DNA from: CAYSND01 sp964642235
GTDB taxonomy: Bacteria > Bacteroidota > Bacteroidia > Bacteroidales > UBA932
DNA length: 11,293 nucleotides
Assembly (NCBI GenBank): GCA_964642235.1
Contig: CAZXOP010000061.1
Span: 1 to 11,293 of the forward strand
Direction of reading: 5' to 3'
Shown: piece by piece, positions 4,737 to 11,293 of the stretch
Layout: each line of letters opens with the position of its first letter
Numbering within the stretch: the first letter of the stretch is position 1
Notes under the pieces: generated by a model
Seen by the model: only the letters and a program-made list of their open reading frames with translations
Databases searched by the model: none
Told to the model about the DNA's origin: nothing
Program-made: the position numbers and the translations under genes

Positions 4737-6695
4737 TTAGTCTATCTTCTCAAATAGAAATTTATAGATTCGTATGGAAGCGTTATCCTTTAATCTTTTA
4801 CGGAGAGTGATGGTTTTTAACTCTTCTGTTATCTCTATATCTCCTGCATAGACAGTTTTACTCTTCTCGCTTGGAGAAGTCTCAATATTTGTAGGGAGCC
4901 AGTTAGAGATCTGTTTTGAGCGTTGCCAGATACTAAAAGGGGCACTATTTTCCGTCCTACCATATTCTACATAGAGTTTGTACTTGCCATTATCTAATCC
5001 GGAGAGGTTAATTTGTGCTATAGGCATCGCCTCAGCATCTATTGCAGCAGTCCAAGAATACGATGGCTTTAGGTCAAAAACAATAGCATCACCGTCATAA
5101 TTAGCTACTGTGTACCAATAGAGTACCATCGACATACTTTGAGGAGTGAGCCTCTCTCTATACTTTATTTTGGTTACTGTATCGTCAATTAGAATCTCCT
5201 TATTCTCGTAAAGTGGTTTATCCGAATAGAAGAACCCTATCGAAGTGTAATCAGTTTGGTAATTCTTCTTCTCTTCCGGCTGATGCTCTATGGTAAGGAG
5301 GAAACTATCGTTAAAATTTAGTTTATCGGTTAGATAGAATCGGTAACCACCTGTGCGGGAAGTCATCTGACTATATAATAGTGAACCATGAATAGGTAAA
5401 CTCACACCGCTATCCCATTTATCGAGGATAGCATAATATCCCCCATTAAAATAGTCTTCTGAGCCTGTTCCGATAATTTTCACCTCTCCATCTATAGTAG
5501 CCACATCATCCCCTTCAAAATAGACAGTGTGTCCCTCTTCCAGTCCTTGTGTAATTAGAATAGTCCCTACATAATGCCCTTTGCCCTTTATATCGGCTAT
5601 TGTGTGAGGGATTCCTGATGCTGCATTATAGACCCTTCCTGACTGAACATAAAGCTTTCCCTCATTATTCTTGTCCCGCTTTTCCTCTGTATAATAGAGG
5701 GTTCCGGAGATGAAAATCTCATTGGGATCTGAGTGTACTTTTTTATTGTATTGTAACTTTAATTGAGCTGAATTATCAAAAGGCATAGGTAAATATGAGT
5801 AGAGTTTATCCCGATTTGCCCCTAAAAGCAGAGATCGCATCGATGCCTTACCAAAAGCGAACCCAAAAAAGTCATGAAGAGGGAGTTCTAAAGCATTTTT
5901 ATTCTCATTGTCCCACTTTGCGGTAAGCATTACCTTCCTGTAGGCTCTTTCCAAACTACTCCCCATATCGAGCTCAATTCCTACAACCCTTCCACCTTTG
6001 CTCCTTTGGAAAAGTGAGGTTTCAACTCCGTTTTTAAGAGAGATATTGAACCTTATAGATTTTAGCTTGCGAGGGTCATAGTTCCCCAAAGGGTTATATC
6101 GGCTCCAGGCCTTCTCTATTTTGGAGAACTCCTCACTATATTTTGAGAGGAGATCGGAGGTATAAGTCTCCATCTTATCACCTTCGGTAAGAGAGCGATA
6201 TTGTATTTGAAAATAGCGCATTACCTTACCTGTATAGATGATTTTTAAAGATTTTTTGTATGGGATGGGGAGAAGGCAGTAATATCCGCCTATCTCAGTT
6301 CCACAGAGAGGGGCTACAAAAGGGGGTGTTTTTCCTGAGAAAAGATCTTTATAGGGGAGACTAATTCTCGGCTTTTCTTCTCCGTCGAAATAGAATTTAA
6401 TCGTATCTATTTCAGGGTTAGGTGTCCAAATCCTATTTAGTACTCCCGGACCTTTTAGGTCTGCAATAACTAATCCATCAGCTTCTTCACGAATTACAGA
6501 GTATTTTCCGGTAACTCCGTCATCATTTCCTCCGGTACGGTCATAACTTGATATTTGTTCCATACTCCCACCTCTATATTTAGGGAGTAATGAGATATCA
6601 TATAGATTTTTTAACTCTTTATGATAGTTTGATTGGGCATTAAGACCTGTTATACTGAGAACTAAAATGGCGATTACTATTATACTCTTCTTCAT
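4737..6695 (-). CDS. Secreted DUF2961 (GH172-type) glycoside hydrolase
   Basis: This 652-residue protein has a signal peptide (residues 1-20, cleavage likely after LNA before Q21) and no lipobox, so it is probably periplasmic. Residues about 40-425 match the DUF2961 family, now classed as GH172, whose studied members act on alpha-linked fructofuranose (difructose dianhydride I) or D-arabinofuranose such as D-arabinan. Visible signatures are SSYDRTGGNDDG (49-60), ADLKGPGVLNRIW (78-90), YFEGDD (392-397) and GTGSEDYFNGGYY (409-421). E394 and E413 sit in the two acidic motifs expected to hold the catalytic pair; this assignment is inferred from family knowledge. Residues about 430-652 make a beta-rich C-terminal part that I do not recognise. 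Its ATG follows the mscL stop with no gap (TAAATG), so it is co-transcribed with mscL and probably with the receptor gene upstream. The sugar cannot be told from sequence. Confidence 0.82.
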   Translation of the reverse strand: MKKSIIVIAILVLSITGLNAQSNYHKELKNLYDISLLPKYRGGSMEQISSYDRTGGNDDGVTGKYSVIREEADGLVIADLKGPGVLNRIWTPNPEIDTIKFYFDGEEKPRISLPYKDLFSGKTPPFVAPLCGTEIGGYYCLLPIPYKKSLKIIYTGKVMRYFQIQYRSLTEGDKMETYTSDLLSKYSEEFSKIEKAWSRYNPLGNYDPRKLKSIRFNISLKNGVETSLFQRSKGGRVVGIELDMGSSLERAYRKVMLTAKWDNENKNALELPLHDFFGFAFGKASMRSLLLGANRDKLYSYLPMPFDNSAQLKLQYNKKVHSDPNEIFISGTLYYTEEKRDKNNEGKLYVQSGRVYNAASGIPHTIADIKGKGHYVGTILITQGLEEGHTVYFEGDDVATIDGEVKIIGTGSEDYFNGGYYAILDKWDSGVSLPIHGSLLYSQMTSRTGGYRFYLTDKLNFNDSFLLTIEHQPEEKKNYQTDYTSIGFFYSDKPLYENKEILIDDTVTKIKYRERLTPQSMSMVLYWYTVANYDGDAIVFDLKPSYSWTAAIDAEAMPIAQINLSGLDNGKYKLYVEYGRTENSAPFSIWQRSKQISNWLPTNIETSPSEKSKTVYAGDIEITEELKTITLRKRLKDNASIRIYKFLFEKID

Positions 6696-7151
6696 TTAAT
6701 TATTGGTTTTATTGTTTTTTAATAAATCTCTTATTTCTGAAAGGAGAACCTCTTCGTTTGAAGGTTTAGCAGGGGCAGCAGGTGCTTTTTCTTCGTTTCT
6801 CTTAGCAGCACTTATCGCTTTGATAAGTAAAAATACTGCAAATGCAACGATAGTAAAATCGAAACAAACTTGTAAAAAGTTACCATAGTTTAAAGTTACT
6901 GCCGGTGCTCCGTCCATTGCAGCTTTCATGGTGATTTTAAGGTCGGAGAAATTAACTCCCCCAATTAATAGACCGAGAGGGGGCATCAGGACATCGTTTA
7001 CTATTGAAGTTACGATTTTTCCAAATGCTGCTCCGATAATGATACCGACTGCCATGTCGATAACATTCCCCTTCATAGCGAAGGACTTAAATTCATTGAT
7101 GAATTTTCGATTCTTTGTTCTGGTTGTCTCTAAAATGTTTGTTGGTTTCAT
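6696..7151 (-). CDS. mscL: Large-conductance mechanosensitive channel MscL
   Basis: This inner-membrane pentameric channel opens under membrane tension to release solutes during hypo-osmotic shock. At 151 residues it is slightly longer than E. coli MscL (136). It carries the full signature: amphipathic N-terminal helix INEFKSFAMKGN (18-29), pore helix TM1 with IDMAVGIIIGAAFGKIV (31-47), MPPLGLLIGGV (56-66), a periplasmic loop, TM2 (about 92-114, FDFTIVAFAVFLLIK), and a C-terminal bundle helix EEVLLSEIRDLL (133-144) after an Ala/Pro linker. The extra 15 or so N-terminal residues (MKPTNILETTRTKNRK) precede the usual start. The next Met (M26) would remove the N-terminal helix, so the ATG at 7149-7151 is kept. 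It starts 28 bp after the receptor gene stop and abuts the DUF2961 gene. No promoter is seen in the 28-bp gap. Confidence 0.97.
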   Translation of the reverse strand: MKPTNILETTRTKNRKFINEFKSFAMKGNVIDMAVGIIIGAAFGKIVTSIVNDVLMPPLGLLIGGVNFSDLKITMKAAMDGAPAVTLNYGNFLQVCFDFTIVAFAVFLLIKAISAAKRNEEKAPAAPAKPSNEEVLLSEIRDLLKNNKTNN

Positions 7152-7179
7152 CTCTTTATAAGTTTAATTTGTATGTAAT

Positions 7180-9588
7180 TTAAAATTTATAACTATATCC
7201 TACTCTGATTACCTGTGTCTCGTAGTAATCATTGCTTGTATATTTAAACCCTTTACCATATATCTCTCTATTGATTACCATGGTGTTAAGTAAATCCGTG
7301 GCGTTGATGAATAACTCACCTTTCCCTCTCTGTATTCCCTTCTTAAATCCCAAATCTAATGAAAAACGTTGATTAATCCTACCCTGAGGTATAAGATCAG
7401 GTGCTAAATAAATAGCAGATACCTGTAAATCAATGTTTTTAGGGAAGTGAAATGTGTTGTTTAGTTTCAGAGTTCCGGAATAAATCTCTTGTTTTTCTGC
7501 TGAAAAAGTATGAGTTACCGGGTATTTATTCTCTATGGTAAAGGCATCTATTTGATTTCTATAGGCATTAAGATTAATATTTATTGAGTATATACGAGAT
7601 ATTTTTTGAGATAACACCATCTCTAATCCGGAATTATAACTCTTATTTATGTTTTGGAATGTCGCATAAATCAGGTCACTCCCTGGGGCTGTGCTTGAAA
7701 TACGTGTAATAGTGCCATTTGCAAAACGGTGATAGATGGCGTTGTATAAACTACCGTTGCTCCATGACCTTTTGTAGCCGAGCTCTATAGAATTGGTAAA
7801 TTGTGGTCGCAATGCTGGGTTTCCTACTTTTATAATCTCCGCATCATCATATTTAGGGAAGATACGAATGTCCACCTCATTTGGTCTATCGACTCTTCGG
7901 TTATAGAAGAGAGAGAGTTTATTGCTCTCATCTATTTTATAGGCTAATCTCAGACTCGGAAAGGGTTGAGTGTAATTATACCCATCGCTCTTGTAAACGA
8001 CATGGTTAGGGTTTACATCGTACTCTATTTTCACATACTCTATGCGTAAACCTAACTCTGCCTCCCATTTTTTATTTTCGAAAATATAGTTTCCATAAAG
8101 AGCAGGAATTAGCTCTTTATATGTGGCCCAGCCACCGGCATTTATATCTAAAACAGAGTTTACTCCTGCGATAAAGAGCATATTTGTAGGGATAATTCTG
8201 TCGCGGAATTTTAATCCGGTCTCTATACGACCATATTTTAATGGTTTTATGTAATCGAGATTAAAGTCATAAACTTGTTCATCAGAGATTAGCTTAAATG
8301 CGTCTGTTCCGGAAGATGTGGGTAAAAAGTTGTCGTAAAAATACTTCTCATCTTCTCTGTGAAAAGTATAATTAAAGCCGATATTAAGTAAGTGCCCTGC
8401 CTCCTTAAAACGGTGTTGGTAATTAGCACTTGCCATAACTGTGGTTTTAAGCTCATCTTCAAGAAACTGCCAAAGCCTTTTTCTTATAGTCAGGTCTTCA
8501 TTAAAGAAGGGTTGATCCCCACGGTCGATAATCTTCTCACTACCAAAAAGGGCAGAGATAGTTAAGGAGTTTTGCTCATTTATGGCGTAGTCTATCCCTG
8601 TTTTTAATGTAGTAAAGTGTGTATTTCTATTCCTTTTTAACTGGGAGTTAATAATGGTTCCATTATCGTAACTCCTCGTTACAAACTCATTCTTATTAAG
8701 AGTTTCGGTATAGAGGTAATCCCCCTGAAAAAAGAGATTTATCCTATTTTTTTTATAATTTACTGATAAGCTGGGATTAACTTTCGGAGTAAATCTATAT
8801 TGAGGTCTTATGGTAGGAAGATTCTCCTTTCTAACCCATAGTGAGCCTAATCCGGTAGTCAGTGAGGTTTTACCATTAAATCCCTCATTTTTATTTGTTT
8901 TATAGATTATATTTATAATTCCTGCATTACCATTGGCATCATATTTTGCTGAAGGATTGTTAATTATCTCTATTCTATCTATTGCAGAGGCGGGGATATT
9001 GTCTAAACCTGTCTGATTCCCAAAACCTGTGAGTGCTGTCTGTTTACCATCAATCAACACAGTTACTCTATCACTCCCTCTTAATTGTAATTTCCCATCT
9101 TGAACCGTAACGCTGGGGAGGTTTTGTAGGGCTTGTAATACTGAGCCTCCACTCTGACTGATATTCTCGCTAAGTGAAAATGTTTTTTTATCCATTTTTC
9201 TACTCACCTCGTCTTGTGTTGCTGAGACATAACCCTCATTTAAGGTTGAGACATCTGACTCTAATTCTATGGTGGAGAGGTCCAGGAAATTGGAGAGGCT
9301 TCCGATATAAATCGGCTCTTTTTTATTTTTATAACCGAGATAAGCAGTCTCTAAAATGTAATTTCCGGGTTTAATTTTAGAGAGAGAGAATCGACCCTCC
9401 TCGTTGGTAACGGTGCCGCTAATAAAAGTGCTGTCTATATCTGATTTTAAAATTATATTTACAAAAGGTAAAGGGGTTTTATCGTTTTTATCTTTTATAA
9501 TTCCTGAAAGGGTTACGCTGTTTTGGGCAGTGATAAGTGAAAATGATACTAAGAAGAGTGATAGCATCAAAACTATCTTCTGTTTCAT
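7180..9588 (-). CDS. TonB-dependent-receptor-like outer-membrane beta-barrel protein (OMP_b-brl_3 type)
   Basis: This is an 802-residue outer-membrane protein. A signal peptide spans residues 1-21 (cleavage likely at TA before Q22). Residues about 25-110 form a carboxypeptidase-regulatory-like beta domain (LSGIIKDKNDKTPLPFVNI, then GRFSLSKIKPGNYILE), typical of Bacteroidota receptors. A plug-like domain follows (about 130-230) with GSVLQALQNLPSVTVQDGKL (148-167), LRGSDRVTVLIDGKQTAL (169-186) and IDRIEIINNPSAKYDANGN (203-221). The rest is a long barrel rich in alternating aromatic strands that ends in YSYKF with a terminal Phe, as expected for barrel assembly. This architecture fits the outer-membrane beta-barrel family rather than SusC, and no SusD partner is adjacent. 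The substrate is unknown. It has its own candidate promoter and probably leads a unit with mscL and the DUF2961 gene, which would suit uptake of a glycan product, though this is inference. Confidence 0.9.
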   Translation of the reverse strand: MKQKIVLMLSLFLVSFSLITAQNSVTLSGIIKDKNDKTPLPFVNIILKSDIDSTFISGTVTNEEGRFSLSKIKPGNYILETAYLGYKNKKEPIYIGSLSNFLDLSTIELESDVSTLNEGYVSATQDEVSRKMDKKTFSLSENISQSGGSVLQALQNLPSVTVQDGKLQLRGSDRVTVLIDGKQTALTGFGNQTGLDNIPASAIDRIEIINNPSAKYDANGNAGIINIIYKTNKNEGFNGKTSLTTGLGSLWVRKENLPTIRPQYRFTPKVNPSLSVNYKKNRINLFFQGDYLYTETLNKNEFVTRSYDNGTIINSQLKRNRNTHFTTLKTGIDYAINEQNSLTISALFGSEKIIDRGDQPFFNEDLTIRKRLWQFLEDELKTTVMASANYQHRFKEAGHLLNIGFNYTFHREDEKYFYDNFLPTSSGTDAFKLISDEQVYDFNLDYIKPLKYGRIETGLKFRDRIIPTNMLFIAGVNSVLDINAGGWATYKELIPALYGNYIFENKKWEAELGLRIEYVKIEYDVNPNHVVYKSDGYNYTQPFPSLRLAYKIDESNKLSLFYNRRVDRPNEVDIRIFPKYDDAEIIKVGNPALRPQFTNSIELGYKRSWSNGSLYNAIYHRFANGTITRISSTAPGSDLIYATFQNINKSYNSGLEMVLSQKISRIYSININLNAYRNQIDAFTIENKYPVTHTFSAEKQEIYSGTLKLNNTFHFPKNIDLQVSAIYLAPDLIPQGRINQRFSLDLGFKKGIQRGKGELFINATDLLNTMVINREIYGKGFKYTSNDYYETQVIRVGYSYKF

Positions 9589-9610
9589 ACGATTGTATTT
9601 TATATGACGA

Positions 9611-9618
9611 CAAAGATA
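9611..9618 (-). promoter_or_regulatory. Candidate -7 promoter box of the outer-membrane receptor gene
   Basis: The minus strand reads TATCTTTG, an exact TAnnTTTG match, ending 22 bp before the ATG at 9588. The -33 position holds only an AT-rich T-run, not a clear TTTG. It lies in the 88-bp gap after the MscS-type gene and suggests that the receptor gene starts its own transcript. Confidence 0.4.
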
Positions 9619-9634
9619 GACTACAATCTCTATA

Positions 9635-9670
9635 TTTATTAAAAAATATTAATATTTTAATTTTAATAAA
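9635..9670. repeat. AT-only nested palindrome between the MscS-type and receptor genes
   Basis: TTTATTAAAA (9635-9644) and TTTTAATAAA (9661-9670) are perfect reverse complements. The interior contains another perfect palindrome, AAAATATT joined to AATATTTT (9643-9658). The arms contain no G or C, so the stem would be weak as an RNA terminator. It lies just downstream of the MscS-type stop codon and may help end that transcript or act as an upstream A/T promoter element. Confidence 0.35.
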
Positions 9671-9676
9671 TGATGC

Positions 9677-11293
9677 TTATTTCTTTTTTAAGTATATCTC
9701 CGGAATAGCTTTATCTTCCCCCTCACGGTTTGCGTGGTAATGGGGAGACATAATCTCTACCCCCTCTTCAAAACAGACATCTTGAATGTTTTGATGTAGG
9801 TCGGAATAGATAGAACCTTGTCTCTTAACCTCCTTAGTGTAAGCATTGATTTGGTAGGATACATAAAAATCGTCAAGGCTCGTCTGTAGAACAAATGGTT
9901 TAGGGGTTTCAAGTATAAACTCTGTTCTTCGGGCTGCTTCAATCAGTATTTCGTGCATCTTTTTCCAATGTACATCATACCCTATGGTAACAGTAGTGTG
10001 AAGAATCAGACCGTCATTAACAGTTTCACTGCTATAGTTTATGGTGTTTCCTGAAAGGAGGGCGGAATTAGGTATAGTAATTATCTCGTTTTTTGGTGTT
10101 TTAATTCGTATCACCAAAAGAGTTTTCTCCTCGACATCGCCAAATACATCCCCTATTTTAATACGATCTCCTATTTTAAATGGTCTCATATATGTAATGA
10201 CTAAGCCGGATACCATATTTGCTATTGCAGTGGAGGAACCAAAGGAGACAAGTACCCCTAAGAATACAGAGACACCCTTGAAAATCTCAGAGTCAGAACC
10301 AGGTAAATATGGGAAGATAAGTACAAACATAAAAGCATAGAGCAGGAACCTTAATATGCTATAGGTGGTTTTTGCCCAGTCGGGGTGAAACCATGAGATT
10401 TTTAACTTTTCCGCCTCTATTTCACTGAATAAATATTTCACAAATTTTATTACATACTTCATTACGAAGTAGATAACAATTATAGTGAATAAATTTGGTA
10501 GATACTCCCAAATAGAGATAAGAATCCCTTTAAGTGGTCTCCATAGTAAACCAAAAAGGGTGTCAGCCCAGCTACGTGTAAAAGGGAATATACTAAAAAT
10601 GGCCGGAAGTGCAGTATAGAGGATTAACCCATAAATTAACCAACGAATAGGTTTTAGGAGAAATACAATAGCTTTATACTCTTGTTCTGCAGTTAAGATA
10701 GTATAGTCTTTGTATGACAATTTTTTCAACCATCTCCCTTTATTAACTTCTATGTAATTATTAACCCTTTTAAACCCTTTATTAATTAACCAAAAAAGCA
10801 ATGTTATTACAAGAATAACTAAAATCAAGAGACCAATCCTCGATATAACTCTTAATAAAGTACCCTCATCTTTCCCCTTTTTTAAATCCTGTTTTATAAT
10901 CTCCGAATAATTCTTAGCCAACTCCTCTTTTGTGGTATTTTGCCATTGTGCATCATTATCGGAGATGCTCATAAGTATGGTCTCACCATAGATGATATCA
11001 ACAGTGTTTTCTATACTTATAACTGTTATAGAATCGATTACAAGAAAGTCATCATTAAAGAGATCTTTTATCCTGTTAGTTATTCTTAAAGCCCTCTCCT
11101 TAGGAGAAGAGGCCCCCATTTTAGTATGTATTGAAAATAATGTGTCTTTGAGACTCCCTATTACAGGGTAACCTGTTGGCTTTATTATTAATGAATCAGT
11201 TCCAACACTATTCCTATTACTATTCTCACCATTTGCATTATTAAAACTAAGCAACAATGAAAATAGCACCATTAAAAAAAATCTATGCTTCAT
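9677..11293 (-). CDS. MscS-family mechanosensitive channel with periplasmic N-terminal domain
   Basis: This is a 538-residue inner-membrane small-conductance mechanosensitive channel homologue, about twice the length of E. coli MscS (286). A signal-like N-terminus (residues 1-22) precedes a soluble, presumably periplasmic segment (about 25-145). Membrane segments follow at about 149-170, 208-235, 262-285 and 311-330, then the MscS pore helix (about 338-366; GVSVFLGVLVSFGSSTAIAN, 340-359) and the beta-domain motif MRPFKIGDRIKIGDVFGDVE (369-388). IKTPKNEIITIPNSALL (397-413) is the family signature. The C-terminal alpha/beta domain ends at about 520. The ATG occupies the last three bases of the window; the signal-peptide-like sequence makes it a good start, but a longer N-terminus outside the window is not excluded. 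It is 88 bp upstream of the receptor gene, same strand. It would relieve osmotic pressure alongside MscL. The N-terminal domain is not recognised and might sense envelope signals. Confidence 0.9.
   Translation of the reverse strand: MKHRFFLMVLFSLLLSFNNANGENSNRNSVGTDSLIIKPTGYPVIGSLKDTLFSIHTKMGASSPKERALRITNRIKDLFNDDFLVIDSITVISIENTVDIIYGETILMSISDNDAQWQNTTKEELAKNYSEIIKQDLKKGKDEGTLLRVISRIGLLILVILVITLLFWLINKGFKRVNNYIEVNKGRWLKKLSYKDYTILTAEQEYKAIVFLLKPIRWLIYGLILYTALPAIFSIFPFTRSWADTLFGLLWRPLKGILISIWEYLPNLFTIIVIYFVMKYVIKFVKYLFSEIEAEKLKISWFHPDWAKTTYSILRFLLYAFMFVLIFPYLPGSDSEIFKGVSVFLGVLVSFGSSTAIANMVSGLVITYMRPFKIGDRIKIGDVFGDVEEKTLLVIRIKTPKNEIITIPNSALLSGNTINYSSETVNDGLILHTTVTIGYDVHWKKMHEILIEAARRTEFILETPKPFVLQTSLDDFYVSYQINAYTKEVKRQGSIYSDLHQNIQDVCFEEGVEIMSPHYHANREGEDKAIPEIYLKKK

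Noticed and set aside
7152..7179. Separate promoter for mscL in the gap after the receptor gene.
   Set aside because: The 28-bp gap contains no TAnnTTTG box in the right direction; read-through from the receptor gene is the simpler explanation.
10041..10340. Plus-strand ORF of 99 codons opposite the MscS-type gene.
   Set aside because: It is antisense to the most conserved part of the channel gene, with no start signals; it is a shadow of strong coding on the other strand.

Overview
The window looks like chromosomal DNA from an AT-rich member of the Bacteroidota, most likely Bacteroidales-like. This rests on three signs. There is an outer-membrane beta-barrel receptor with a carboxypeptidase-regulatory-like N-terminus. 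A DUF2961/GH172 protein is present. Exact matches to the Bacteroidota -7 promoter element TAnnTTTG lie just upstream of several genes. Eight complete genes lie on the minus strand; only the fragment at the left edge is on the plus strand. No insertion sequence, phage gene, CRISPR array or intact tRNA gene is visible.

Layout in minus-strand transcription order (right to left): (1) an MscS-type channel with a signal peptide and a periplasmic N-terminal domain (9677-11293, its ATG being the last bases of the window); (2) a TonB-dependent-receptor-like outer-membrane beta-barrel protein (7180-9588) behind its own candidate promoter; (3) mscL (6696-7151), 28 bp downstream; (4) a secreted DUF2961/GH172-type glycosidase (4737-6695) whose ATG directly follows the mscL stop codon; (5) a RIC/YtfE-like hemerythrin di-iron protein (3984-4694) with a possible promoter of its own; (6) a LuxR/GerE-type regulator (3404-3991) overlapping the hemerythrin gene by 8 bp; (7) a gene-free region of about 470 bp (2933-3403) holding strong inverted repeats and a plus-strand terminator, which may be a small RNA or a small mobile repeat; (8) a CzcD-type zinc/divalent cation efflux protein (1997-2932); (9) a CPA1 K+(Na+)/H+ antiporter with a C-terminal RCK_C domain (383-1933), separated from gene 8 by 63 bp containing a long AT palindrome. 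The left edge (1-375) is the C-terminal end of an unrecognised Ser/Thr/Gly/Asn-rich plus-strand protein that converges on the antiporter.

Two functional themes emerge. One is ion and osmotic homeostasis (MscS, MscL, the antiporter, the zinc exporter), with envelope and glycan functions placed between the two mechanosensitive channels. The other is a compact pair of a di-iron hemerythrin and a degenerate-receiver LuxR regulator, which is the best candidate here for a little-described sensory system. It looks like an NO/O2-type di-iron sensor translationally coupled to a regulator that cannot be phosphorylated at the usual aspartate. Functions come from motif recognition by eye; no database search was run.
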